NCBI RefSeq assembly: GCF_013149785.1
Contig: NZ_JABEZU010000001.1
Location: forward strand, 930,001-994,000
Source of the DNA: Isoptericola halotolerans
GTDB taxonomy: Bacteria > Actinomycetota > Actinomycetes > Actinomycetales > Cellulomonadaceae
DNA length: 64,000 nucleotides
Reading direction: 5' to 3'
Every line of letters starts with the position of its first letter. Positions within the stretch are counted from its first letter, which is position 1. Below the pieces are notes generated by a model. It saw nothing but the letters and a program-made list of their open reading frames with translations, did not search any database and was not told the origin of the DNA. The translations under genes were made by a program, and so were the position numbers. Positions 28,727 through 37,896 of this stretch are shown piece by piece.

Positions 28727-30046
28727 ATGACGCAGACCGCCGCCCCCGTGCCTCCCGACGCCCCCGCCCCGGCCCCGGGCCTGTTGCGCAACCGCTCCTA
28801 CCTGCTGGTGATGTCGGGGCTGACCACCGAGGCGCTCGGTGCCGGGATCGCCGTCTTCGCGGTGCCGCTGATCGCCCTGTCCCTCACGGGGTCGGTGTGG
28901 CAGGCGGGCGTGGTCACCGCCGTGGGTCACACCGGGGCCCTGCTGGCCACGCTGCCGGCCGGGGTGATCGCCGACCGCGTCGACCGGCGTCGGCTCATCG
29001 TGCTCACCGCGAGCATCGCGGCGCTCGCCTGGACAGCGGCGGCCGTGGCAGCCGTCACGGGACAGCTCTCCGTGTGGCACCTCGGCGGCGTGCTGCTGGC
29101 GTCGTCGGTCGCCGGAGCGTTCGTGGAGCCGGCGGTGGCCGGCGCCTTCCGGTCCGTGGTGCCGCAGGAGCAGCTCGCCACCGCCTACGCCGCGTCCCAG
29201 GGCAGGGACGCGGCCGCCGGTCTCGTCGCCGGGCCGGTCGGCGGTGTCCTCTACGGCATCGCGCACGCCGTGCCGCTGGTGGCCGCGGCGGTGGGTCACC
29301 TCGCGACAGCCGTGTGCACGTGGCTGGTGCGTGAGCCGCTCAACGCCGACACCGCCGCCGCCCGGGCCGTGCGCCCGGTCGTCGCGCTGCGCGAGGGCCT
29401 GCGGTACGTCTGGTCGGTCCCGCTGTTCCGGTTGTGCCTCGGGCTGTTCGCCGTCATCAACATCGCCATCAACGGCATGTTCGTCGCGATCACCCTCGAC
29501 CTGGCCGACGGCGGGACCTCACCCGCGCGCATCGGTCTGCTCTCCGGGGTGGTCGGGGCGTCGATGCTGATCGGTGCCGTCCTGGCGCCCACGATCGTCA
29601 AGCGGGTGCGCGTCGGTCGGCTGACGCCGGTCGCCCTCGGTCTCGTCGCGGTGGCGGCGGGCGTCATGGCGGTCGACCAGAGCTACTGGGGCTACGTCGT
29701 CGCGCTCGGGGCGGGCGTCCTGCTCGTGCCGGCCGCCAACGCGGCCATGGCGGGATACTCCGCGGCGATCACCCCGCCCCGGCTGCAGGGCAGGTTCTCG
29801 TCGGTGATGGACCTCTGCGCGACGGTCGCGATGCCCCTCGCGCCCCTGGTCGGCAGCGGCCTGCTCACGCTGATCGGGATCGGGCCGACCTTGCTGGCGC
29901 TCTCGGGGTTGCTGGGCGTGACCGTCGTCGCCGTGTGGTGCGCCCGCCCGCTGCGTCGGATCGGTCGCCCGGAGACCTGGGCCGACGACGTCGTCGACCC
30001 CGGGGGTCAGGCGGCGGACCAGCCGCCGTCCGAGGCGAGGACCTGA
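28727..30046 (+). CDS. MFS transporter (EntS/MFS_3-like)
   Basis: A 439-residue transporter with twelve predicted helices starts at ATG 28727, seven bases after TAGTGT. The N-terminal half shows the MFS loop-2-3 signature in GVIADRVDRRRLIVLTA (about 78-94) and SVAGAFVEPAVAGAFRSVVPQEQLATA, typical of the enterobactin-exporter-like group. The central cytoplasmic loop precedes ALREGLRYVWSVPLFR. Regulation by an ArsR-type repressor suggests drug or small-molecule efflux, but the substrate cannot be read from sequence. Its last 40 bases overlap the convergent SDR gene. Confidence 0.92.
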   Translation: MTQTAAPVPPDAPAPAPGLLRNRSYLLVMSGLTTEALGAGIAVFAVPLIALSLTGSVWQAGVVTAVGHTGALLATLPAGVIADRVDRRRLIVLTASIAALAWTAAAVAAVTGQLSVWHLGGVLLASSVAGAFVEPAVAGAFRSVVPQEQLATAYAASQGRDAAAGLVAGPVGGVLYGIAHAVPLVAAAVGHLATAVCTWLVREPLNADTAAARAVRPVVALREGLRYVWSVPLFRLCLGLFAVINIAINGMFVAITLDLADGGTSPARIGLLSGVVGASMLIGAVLAPTIVKRVRVGRLTPVALGLVAVAAGVMAVDQSYWGYVVALGAGVLLVPAANAAMAGYSAAITPPRLQGRFSSVMDLCATVAMPLAPLVGSGLLTLIGIGPTLLALSGLLGVTVVAVWCARPLRRIGRPETWADDVVDPGGQAADQPPSEART

Positions 30047-31089
30047 CCGTTGACGTTGGTCGAGTCGGTCGACAGCAGGAAGGTGATCGACGCCGCGAGC
30101 TGCTCCGGCATCGCGATGTCCGCCATGATCCCCATCGCCGACTGCACCCGGTCCATCCCGAACTCGTCGACGTCGCGCGGCTGCATGCCGGTGGCCACGC
30201 CGCCCGGCGCGACGGCGTTCACCCGCACGCCGGTGCCCGTGTACATGAAGGCGGCGTTCTTGGTCAGGCCGACGACGGCATGCTTGGAGGCGGTGTAGGC
30301 GGCTCCCGACGCCGATCCGCGCAGCCCTGCCTCGGAGGCGACGTTCACGATGCGGCCGTCGGCCGCCTGGAGCATCCCGGGCACGACAGCGCGCATGAGT
30401 CTCATGGTGCCGGTCACGTTGACGGCGAAGACCCTCTCCCAGGTCGCGTCGTCCACGGTGTGCACGGCCGCGAAGCGGTCCATGATCCCGGCGACGTTGG
30501 CCAGTGCGTGAACCTGCCCGCCCGCGGCCTGCAGGACCTCGGCGACCGCGGCGTCGTCGGTGATGTCCGCGACGACGGGGACGACTGCCGCTCCCTCGGG
30601 CAGGGTGCCGTCCTGGCCGAGCTCCGTGGCCAGCTCGTCCAGACCCACCGCGGTCATGTCGACCGCGACGACACGGCCCCCTTCGCGGGCGACGCGGGAG
30701 GCCGTGGCGCGGCCGATGCCGGACGCGGCGCCGGTGACCACGACGGTCTGCCCGGCGAAGCGTCCGGGCGAGATCGACTCGACCCACTCGGCCGGTTCCG
30801 GGGAGGTCTCCGGGGCGGCGGAGGCAACCTCCGGCGCCACCCCGGCGGGTGCTGCACCGGGGCCGGCTGCCGCCCTGAGCTCGGCAGCGCGGGCGACCAG
30901 GGCCTCGGCGGTCTCGGCGGAGAGCTTGCCGCGCGAGAGCTTGACCAGCCGGGCGAGGCTCAGCCGCTTGGCGGGAGCGAGGGACCCGACGCCGGCGCCG
31001 GCCTCGGTCAGCATCTCCGTCAGCACCCGTTCCCCGACCGGATCGGCGAGCCACTGCGCGACGGTGTTCTTCAGGGTGAGGTCCGACAT
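30007..31089 (-). CDS. Short-chain dehydrogenase with an added N-terminal helical domain
   Basis: This 360-residue protein has a C-terminal classical SDR (about 110-360). Its cofactor site is VVTGAASGIGRA (about 116), followed by NVAG, the Ser in NVASEAG, and the catalytic YTASK (Tyr265, Lys269). VNAVAPGGVATGM follows. The first 100 residues are separate: helices with WLADPVGERVLTEMLTEAG and RLSLARLVKLSRGKLS, then an Ala/Pro linker. A similar helical piece occurs in some other actinobacterial proteins, but its role is not known to me. ATG 31089 is the start, divergent from a TetR gene. The substrate is unknown. Confidence 0.88.
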   Translation of the reverse strand: MSDLTLKNTVAQWLADPVGERVLTEMLTEAGAGVGSLAPAKRLSLARLVKLSRGKLSAETAEALVARAAELRAAAGPGAAPAGVAPEVASAAPETSPEPAEWVESISPGRFAGQTVVVTGAASGIGRATASRVAREGGRVVAVDMTAVGLDELATELGQDGTLPEGAAVVPVVADITDDAAVAEVLQAAGGQVHALANVAGIMDRFAAVHTVDDATWERVFAVNVTGTMRLMRAVVPGMLQAADGRIVNVASEAGLRGSASGAAYTASKHAVVGLTKNAAFMYTGTGVRVNAVAPGGVATGMQPRDVDEFGMDRVQSAMGIMADIAMPEQLAASITFLLSTDSTNVNGQVLASDGGWSAA

Positions 31090-31114
31090 CCGTGCTGCCC
31101 GTCCTTGGTCCGCA

Positions 31115-31149
31115 CCGGACATTCGTGTCCGGTATTGCCAGCCTAAGAT
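31115..31149. promoter_or_regulatory. TetR operator candidate and leaderless -10
   Basis: CCGGACATTCGTGTCCGG at 31115-31132 is a perfect 7-bp-arm inverted repeat with a four-base centre, placed between the divergent SDR and TetR starts. A TAAGAT -10 box at 31144-31149 lies six bases before the TetR GTG. The palindrome would overlay the spacer of that promoter, consistent with autoregulation and joint control of the SDR gene. Confidence 0.75.
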
Positions 31150-31155
31150 AGCACC

Positions 31156-31743
31156 GTGAGCACACCCGCGACCAAGGCCTCGCGCCGGGCGAACGCCGGG
31201 CCCCGCGCAGCGGCACGCAACCGCGCGGCACTGCTCGCCGCGGCCCGCGAGATCTTCGCCGAGCACGGGTCGCACGCACCGCTCAACGCCGTCGCGCGGC
31301 GAGCAGGTGTCGGGCAGGGGAGCCTCTACCGGCACTTCCCCGACCGCATGGCCCTCGTGCTCGCCCTCTTCGAGGAGCAGGTCAGCACCGTCGAGAGGAT
31401 CGCCCGCGACCCGGGCGTGCCCCTCGCCGACCTGCTGGGCGTCGTCACCCGCCACGCCATCGAGTCCGTGGTGAGCATCGACGTCGCCACCGCCTCACCC
31501 GAGCAGCGACCCGACCCGCGTCTCGTCGACCTGCGGGACCGGACCGCCGACGTCCTGGGCTCCCGCCTCGAGCGGGCGCTGGCCGAGGGCGACGTGCGTC
31601 CCGGCACCACCGTCGACGACGTGCTGCTCGGCGTCGAGATGGTCGCGGCCACGCTCACCCGACGTCCCGCGGCGGACCGGGAGCGCTGCGCGCTGCGCGC
31701 CTGGCAGCTCCTCGGGATGACCGTCCACCTGCCCGACCGGTAG
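31156..31743 (+). CDS. TetR-family regulator, divergent from the SDR gene
   Basis: The 195-residue regulator has a TetR HTH at about 20-65 (RAALLAAAREIFAEHGSHAPLNAVARRAGVGQGSLYRHFPDR, shown in part) and a C-terminal helical ligand domain with no recognisable motif. The start is GTG 31156, leaderless after TAAGAT. Its stop codon, TAG, is also the first three bases of the -10 box for the purH riboswitch transcript. Likely targets are itself and the SDR gene via the CCGGACA palindrome. Confidence 0.9.
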   Translation: MSTPATKASRRANAGPRAAARNRAALLAAAREIFAEHGSHAPLNAVARRAGVGQGSLYRHFPDRMALVLALFEEQVSTVERIARDPGVPLADLLGVVTRHAIESVVSIDVATASPEQRPDPRLVDLRDRTADVLGSRLERALAEGDVRPGTTVDDVLLGVEMVAATLTRRPAADRERCALRAWQLLGMTVHLPDR

Positions 31744-31858
31744 GATCGGGCCCGGTCGTGACTGGCGAGGGTGGACAACCACCGGGGAGCGGCCGATCCG
31801 GCCGGGCGTCCCCCGCGGCAGGCCGGGCCACCGTGCGCACCGCCCGCCTGGGTGCCAG
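31741..31858 (+). promoter_or_regulatory. ZTP (pfl) riboswitch and promoter of purH
   Basis: The TAGGAT box at 31741-31746 would start transcription at about 31752. The leader then carries the pfl-motif blocks in order: CGTGACTGGCG (31757-31767), ACCACCGGGGAGCGG (about 31778-31792), and, after a variable stem, CCGCCTGGGTGCC (about 31842-31856). These match the conserved core that binds ZMP/ZTP. A ribosome site, GAGGAG, follows at 31882-31887. ZMP is the AICAR substrate of PurH, so the switch would raise purH when folate-dependent formylation lags. Confidence 0.92.
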
Positions 31859-31896
31859 GGTTTCCGCGAAGGCCACCACCTGAGGAGACCACCACG

Positions 31897-33540
31897 ATGT
31901 CCGGTGCCCCCACGTCCCCCGACGTCCAGCTCACCGACGACTCCCGCCGCCCGGTCCGCCGCGCGCTGCTGAGCGTCTACGACAAGACCGGCCTGGTCGA
32001 GCTCGCCACCGCCCTGCACGCCGACGGCGTCGAGCTGGTCTCCACCGGCTCCACCGCGAGCCGGATCGCCGACGCCGGGGTGCCCGTGACCCGCGTCGAG
32101 GACCTCACCGGGTTCCCCGAGTGCCTCGAGGGCCGCGTCAAGACGCTGCACCCCCGCGTGCACGCAGGGATCCTCGCCGACACCCGCAAGCAGGCCCACC
32201 TCGACCAGCTCGCCGAGCTCGACATCGACACGTTCGAGCTCGTCGTGGTGAACCTGTACCCGTTCGCCGAGACCGTCGCCTCCGGCGCCGCGCCCGACGC
32301 CGTCGTCGAGCAGATCGACATCGGCGGACCGTCCATGGTCCGCGCCGCCGCGAAGAACCACCCGAGCGTCGCCGTCGTCGTCGACCCCGCCCGGTACGAC
32401 GACGTCGCCGCGGCCGTGCGCGACGGCGGCTTCACCTTCGCCCAGCGCAAGCGCCTCGCCGCCGCGGCGTTCGCCCACACCGCCCGCTACGACGTCGCCG
32501 TGTCCGCCTGGTTCGCCTCGGCCTACGCCCCCGACGAGGCCGCCGTCGAGTCCGGCCTGCCGGACGTCACCGGAGCCACCTGGGAGCGGTCGGACGTGCT
32601 GCGCTACGGCGAGAACCCGCACCAGAAGGCGGCGCTCTACGCCCGCACGGACGGGCCCGCCGGGCTCGCGCAGGCCGTCCAGCTGCACGGCAAGGCGATG
32701 AGCTACAACAACTACGTCGACGCCGACGCCGCCTGGCGTGCCGCCCACGACCACGCCGAGCCCGCCGTCGCGATCATCAAGCACGCCAACCCCTGCGGCA
32801 TCGCCGTCGGCGGCGACATCGCCCAGGCGCACGCCCGGGCCCACGCCACCGACCCGGTCTCCGCCTACGGTGGCGTCATCGCCGCCAACCGCGTGGTCAC
32901 CCGGGCCGCCGCCGAGCAGATCGCCCCCGTCTTCACCGAGGTGGTCGTCGCGCCCGGGTTCGAGCCGGAGGCCCTCGAGGTGCTCCAGGCGAAGAAGAAC
33001 ATCCGCCTGCTGGTCATCGAGGGTGCGGCGGCGGACCAGGCAGGTCGCGTCGAGCTGCGGCCCGTCTCGGGCGGGCTGCTCGTCCAGGAGGTCGACCGCT
33101 TCCAGGCCGACGGGGACGACGTCACCTCCTGGACGCTGGCGGCCGGTGCACCGGCGGACGAGGCGACCCTCGCGGACCTCGCCTTCGCGTGGCGGGCCGT
33201 CCGTGCGGCCAAGTCGAACGCCATCCTGCTCGCCGACGACGGCGCCGCCGTCGGCATCGGGATGGGGCAGGTCAACCGGGTGGACTCCTGCCGGCTGTCC
33301 GTCGAGCGCGCGAACTCCCTCGCGACCGGTGAGGACGGACCGGTCGAGCGGGCCCGTGGCGCGGTCGCTGCCTCCGACGCCTTCTTCCCCTTCGCCGACG
33401 GGCTGCAGGTGCTGCTCGACGCCGGGGTGCGCGCCGTCGTGCAGCCCGGCGGGTCCATCCGCGACGAGGAGGTCGTCGCCGCCGCGCAGGCAGCAGGGGT
33501 CACCATGTACCTCACCGGGACCCGCCACTTCGCCCACTGA
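31897..33540 (+). CDS. purH: Bifunctional AICAR formyltransferase / IMP cyclohydrolase
   Basis: PurH performs the last two steps of IMP synthesis. The 547-residue protein has the N-terminal MGS-like cyclohydrolase domain ([20 protein letters not shown] near 20, [32 protein letters not shown]) and the C-terminal transformylase domain. That domain has [14 protein letters not shown] near 234, the catalytic-Lys segment [11 protein letters not shown] near 290, DAFFPFADG and [12 protein letters not shown]. It ends in the family [11 protein letters not shown] 31897 follows a GAGGAG site and the ZTP riboswitch. Confidence 0.98.
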   Translation: MSGAPTSPDVQLTDDSRRPVRRALLSVYDKTGLVELATALHADGVELVSTGSTASRIADAGVPVTRVEDLTGFPECLEGRVKTLHPRVHAGILADTRKQAHLDQLAELDIDTFELVVVNLYPFAETVASGAAPDAVVEQIDIGGPSMVRAAAKNHPSVAVVVDPARYDDVAAAVRDGGFTFAQRKRLAAAAFAHTARYDVAVSAWFASAYAPDEAAVESGLPDVTGATWERSDVLRYGENPHQKAALYARTDGPAGLAQAVQLHGKAMSYNNYVDADAAWRAAHDHAEPAVAIIKHANPCGIAVGGDIAQAHARAHATDPVSAYGGVIAANRVVTRAAAEQIAPVFTEVVVAPGFEPEALEVLQAKKNIRLLVIEGAAADQAGRVELRPVSGGLLVQEVDRFQADGDDVTSWTLAAGAPADEATLADLAFAWRAVRAAKSNAILLADDGAAVGIGMGQVNRVDSCRLSVERANSLATGEDGPVERARGAVAASDAFFPFADGLQVLLDAGVRAVVQPGGSIRDEEVVAAAQAAGVTMYLTGTRHFAH

Positions 33541-33556
33541 GGGCGCTCAGCCGCTG

Positions 33557-33623
33557 CCCAACGAGCGTGCCTATTCGTTCCCCTCTCCGGCTCCATGAGG
33601 AACAAGCGAGCACGCTCGTTGGG
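33557..33623. terminator. Long hairpin between convergent purH and flavoprotein genes
   Basis: Perfect 14-bp arms, CCCAACGAGCGTGC (33557-33570) and GCACGCTCGTTGGG (33610-33623), enclose a 39-base interior that is itself partly self-complementary (GTTCCCCTC against GAGGAAC). It begins 17 bases after the purH stop and ends 14 bases before the convergent flavoprotein stop, so it probably ends both transcripts. The long imperfect interior also resembles a degenerate palindromic repeat. Confidence 0.7.
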
Positions 33624-33636
33624 TAGGGAGGGGCGT

Positions 33637-34947
33637 TCAGGACACCAGGACGTCGCGCAGCCGGACCGCCGGGTCGCCGGCCGCCTCGACGTCCAGGTGG
33701 ACCGGACCCCCCGCGTCGAAGGCCCGGCGCACCGGGCCGACGTCGCGCGGCGAGTCGACCAGCAGCGCGGCGCGGAGCACGGCAGCGCTCCGCCCGCCGC
33801 CGTCCGTCTCGTGGCCGCTGGGGTCGTCCGAGTCCTGAGCGGTCCAGAACGCCGCCCAGGGCCCGGCACCCGGCGTCCCGCGCCACACCGTCGGGGGTCC
33901 CGTGGGCAGGCCGAACAGGGCCAGGTCGTGGCCGAGCTGGCGGGAGAACACGTACGGCGCGTGGCCCGTCGCGGGCTCGATGCCCAGCACGTCACGGGCC
34001 ACGAGGTCGGGGTCGTGCAGGGCGGCCGACCAGTGGCCGCCGGGCACGCGACCGAGCACCGGGTGCGGGTGCGACGCCACGTCCCCGACCGCCCACACCC
34101 CCGCCACGCCGGGTACTGCCCCGCCGGGGTCGACCAGGAGCGCGCCCACCGGGTCGAAGACCGCCTGCGGCAGGTGCTCGCGCAGCCACGCCGTGGCCGG
34201 CCGGGCGCCGACGGCCGCCAGGACGACATCGGCGGGGACGCGCTCGCCGGAGACCAGGGTGACGCCGTCCCGCCGCACCTCGGCCGCCGTCGCGCCCCGT
34301 CGGAGCCGCGCACCGGCCGCCGCGAACCAGGGGACCAGGTGCTCGCCCACCTCGGTCCCGAGCTGACGGGCCAACGGCGTGGCGCCGGCCTCCAGCACCG
34401 TGACGTCCACGCCGGCCCCGGCAGCCACCCCGGCCACCTCCGCACCGATCCATCCCGCGCCCACCACCACCAGGCGGCTGCCGGCGCGCAGACCGGTGCG
34501 CAGCGTGTCCGCGTCGGCGGACGTGTGCAGCACGTCCGCGTCCCAGCCCGCCGGCAGGACCGGCCGCGAACCACAGGCGAGCACGACGGCGTCGGCGTCG
34601 AGGGATCGTCCGGACCGCGTGATCACCCGCGGCCCGGGGTGCAGGGCGACGGCCGGGTCGGCGAGGAGGACCTCGTCGGCCAGGGCCACCAGGTCGATAC
34701 CGAGGTCGTCGTGCAACCACAGCGGTTCCGGCCGTGACAACAGCTCCTTGGACAGCGGCGGACGGTCGTACGGTGGCAGCCCCTCCTCGCCGAGCACCGT
34801 CAGTCGGCCGTCGAACCCGTGGGCACGCAGGGCGGCGGCCGTCTGCGCCCCGGCCAGCCCGGCCCCGACGACGACGACCGATCGTGGCGTCGGGCCGACG
34901 GCTGCGTCGACGGTAGGGGTCGGGGCGGAGTCGCTCATGGCAGGCAC
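33637..34947 (-). CDS. FAD-dependent ferredoxin/rubredoxin reductase-like oxidoreductase
   Basis: This 436-residue pyridine nucleotide-disulfide family flavoprotein has an FAD dinucleotide site, VVVVGAGLAGAQTAAALRAHG (about 23-43, shown in part), YDRPPLSKELL near 60, and an NAD site, LVVVGAGWIGAEVAG, near 160. The second FAD block is VWAVGDVASHPHP near 288. There is no redox-active Cys pair, which fits ferredoxin reductases of monooxygenase systems rather than thiol reductases. GTG 34947 sits six bases after TAGGTT, a leaderless start. No ferredoxin or oxygenase gene is adjacent, so the partner is unknown. Confidence 0.88.
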   Translation of the reverse strand: MPAMSDSAPTPTVDAAVGPTPRSVVVVGAGLAGAQTAAALRAHGFDGRLTVLGEEGLPPYDRPPLSKELLSRPEPLWLHDDLGIDLVALADEVLLADPAVALHPGPRVITRSGRSLDADAVVLACGSRPVLPAGWDADVLHTSADADTLRTGLRAGSRLVVVGAGWIGAEVAGVAAGAGVDVTVLEAGATPLARQLGTEVGEHLVPWFAAAGARLRRGATAAEVRRDGVTLVSGERVPADVVLAAVGARPATAWLREHLPQAVFDPVGALLVDPGGAVPGVAGVWAVGDVASHPHPVLGRVPGGHWSAALHDPDLVARDVLGIEPATGHAPYVFSRQLGHDLALFGLPTGPPTVWRGTPGAGPWAAFWTAQDSDDPSGHETDGGGRSAAVLRAALLVDSPRDVGPVRRAFDAGGPVHLDVEAAGDPAVRLRDVLVS

Positions 34948-34994
34948 GTGCCCAACCTACGGCGTGCGCGCGCCCGCCAGGTAGGCTCGGCGAC

Positions 34995-35324
34995 GTGGTC
35001 CCTGAAGCCGACGCGCACCCGCAGCCGCACTGGCACGCCGTCGACGTCGTGCACGACCGGTCGCGTCCGGTGCGCAGCCCGGTGCCGGCGATCGTCGTCG
35101 TCCTGGCCGGCATGCTCGTCGCCGTGCTGCTGGCGCTGACGGTCGGCGCACGGGTCGGCGCCCTGACGATCGCCGCGACGCTCGCCGTCGCCGGCACCTG
35201 GCGAGCGACGTCGTCCTCCGGCCCCGTCGGCCTGGCCATCCGGAGCCGCAGCTTCGACGTCTTCCTGTGCTGGGCGACGGCCGGCGTGATCGCGGTGCTG
35301 GCGCTGACGGCGCCCGGGGTCTGA
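34995..35324 (+). CDS. DUF3017 membrane protein
   Basis: The 109-residue protein is read from GTG 34995, seven bases after TAGGCT (34982-34987), so it is probably leaderless. After a polar 30-residue N-terminus it has three hydrophobic helices (about 34-52, 56-72 and 88-107). The loop ATSSSGPVGLAIRSRSFDVFLC is typical of DUF3017, a family usually found between purH and mdh in actinobacteria, as here. Function is unknown. Confidence 0.85.
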   Translation: MVPEADAHPQPHWHAVDVVHDRSRPVRSPVPAIVVVLAGMLVAVLLALTVGARVGALTIAATLAVAGTWRATSSSGPVGLAIRSRSFDVFLCWATAGVIAVLALTAPGV

Positions 35325-35363
35325 CGCTCCGCCGTCGACCGGCCGAGTGTCCGACGAAAGACG

Positions 35364-35463
35364 GAGGCGGGGGACGAACCCTGGCGCTCGGTCGCGTTCA
35401 CGGGCGCTGCGCGCCCTGCACTTCGCGTCTGACGACCGAGCGCCAGGGTTCGTCCCCCGCCTC
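35364..35463. repeat. 100-bp element with 31-bp perfect inverted repeat
   Basis: A perfect 31-bp inverted repeat has its left arm at 35364-35394, beginning GAGGCGGGGGACGAACCCTG, and its right arm at 35433-35463. The 38-base loop contains a further hairpin (GGGCGC-TGC-GCGCCC). It lies between the DUF3017 gene and the convergent aquaporin gene, which already has its own terminator next to its stop. The stem is far longer than needed for termination, so a palindromic repeat or miniature mobile element is possible. Confidence 0.8.
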
Positions 35464-35488
35464 TGCGCGGACGTCGCGGCTCGCGCTT

Positions 35489-35527
35489 CTCCTCCGGCGG
35501 CGGTCCGTGCGGCCGCCGCCGGAGGAG
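35489..35527 (-). terminator. Aquaporin gene hairpin terminator
   Basis: Perfect 15-bp arms, CTCCTCCGGCGGCGG (35489-35503) and CCGCCGCCGGAGGAG (35513-35527), flank a nine-base loop. It lies seven bases beyond the aquaporin stop. Confidence 0.8.
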
Positions 35528-35534
35528 CAGGTGG

Positions 35535-36599
35535 TCAGGGGCGGGCCGGGGGAGTCGGCTCGTCCGTGTCCGTGTCCTCGACGACCTCGGTCTCCTCGAC
35601 CTCGACCTCGGACGGTGCGTCCGTCGCGACGTCGGTGTCGGCCACCACGGTCGTCTCCTCGACGACCTCGGTCTCCTCGACGGTGGTCGGGGCGGCCTCG
35701 TCGGCGACGACCTTGGCTGCTGCCGTCTCCGCCACCTCCTCGAGGGTGCCCTCGGTCGGGTAGGTAGCCGTCCCCGGCTGCTCCTCCCAGCCGTCGGTGA
35801 CCGTGAGCGCCGGCACGGGGGCGAACGCCCGGGCGAAGAGGGCGGCCAGCGCGGCACCGAGGAGCGGCGCCGCGAAGAACAGCCAGAGCTGTCGGCCCAC
35901 GCCGTCGGCGGCCCAGGCGTCGGGGGAGATCACCGAGGCGAGCGAGCGGGCCGGGTTGAACGAGGTGTTCGTGGCGGGCCACGAGATGATGTGCAGGGCC
36001 GCGAGGGTCAGGCCGATGACCACCGGTGCGTAGGCGACCTTGGCCCGCGTGTTCGTGACGGCGAGGATGACCCCGACGAACACGACGGCGATGAGCACCT
36101 CGACGATCGCGGCCTGCGGCAGCTCGAAGGTCGACTGGCCCTGGGTGAGCGCGCTCAGGGGCGAGTGGTCACCGTAGCCGTTGGCCGTCGCGGCGAGGAC
36201 CTCGCCGGCCGACCCGGCGCCGACCAGGGGCGGGTAGGTGTCGGGGATGATGAGCAGCAGCAGCGCGCCGCAGGCCGCCGCGCCGACGAGCTGGGCGATC
36301 CAGTAGGGGACGAGGTCCACCCAGCTCGACCGGCCCGCGAGGGTGAGCCCGAACGTCACCGCCGGGTTGAAGTGCCCGCCGGAGAGATGGCCCAGCCCGG
36401 CGATGACCGCCATGAGTGCGATGCCGCCGGCGAGCGCCACGGTGATGATCTGGCCGTTGTTGACGATGTTGAACGTCGCCGTGCCGACGATGCCGAGCAC
36501 GAGCACGAAGGTGCCGAACGCCTCGACGCACATCCGGGTGAAGAGTCGGGGCACCGGCGGCGCCTCGACGTCGGTCGGTGTCTCGGTTACCTGGGACAT
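35535..36599 (-). CDS. MIP-family aquaporin with long acidic C-terminal tail
   Basis: The 354-residue channel has six transmembrane helices and both pore boxes: GGHFNPAVTFGL (NPA about 77-79) and TSFNPARSLAS (NPA about 214-216), with LGIVGTATFN in helix 1. Up to about residue 265 it resembles AqpZ-type water channels. The last 85 residues are an unusual Glu/Asp/Thr/Val-rich tail with repeated EETEVVE motifs, predicted disordered and cytoplasmic. An AAAGGA site precedes ATG 36599. Substrate choice between water and glycerol cannot be settled by eye. Confidence 0.92.
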   Translation of the reverse strand: MSQVTETPTDVEAPPVPRLFTRMCVEAFGTFVLVLGIVGTATFNIVNNGQIITVALAGGIALMAVIAGLGHLSGGHFNPAVTFGLTLAGRSSWVDLVPYWIAQLVGAAACGALLLLIIPDTYPPLVGAGSAGEVLAATANGYGDHSPLSALTQGQSTFELPQAAIVEVLIAVVFVGVILAVTNTRAKVAYAPVVIGLTLAALHIISWPATNTSFNPARSLASVISPDAWAADGVGRQLWLFFAAPLLGAALAALFARAFAPVPALTVTDGWEEQPGTATYPTEGTLEEVAETAAAKVVADEAAPTTVEETEVVEETTVVADTDVATDAPSEVEVEETEVVEDTDTDEPTPPARP

Positions 36600-36679
36600 G
36601 GAGGTCCTTTGCTGGTCGTCGGGTGGAGGTCTCGTCGCGTCCGCGACGCGGCGGCGATGCTGGCACCGGTCCCTGGGAG

Positions 36680-37806
<1,127 letters not shown>

Positions 37807-37818
37807 GCCCTGCCCCGA

Positions 37819-37836
37819 CCGACGGTGAGCCGTCGG
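37819..37836 (+). terminator. Possible mdh terminator
   Basis: A 7-bp stem, CCGACGG-TGAG-CCGTCGG, lies 12 bases after the mdh stop. It is short for this genome, whose other gene-border hairpins have 13-36 bp stems, so the call is tentative. Confidence 0.45.
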
Positions 37837-37896
37837 CCCCGCCTGCCGCGCAGAAAAACGTCGAGAACGGATGCCTCGTCGATCTAGTCTCGGCAG

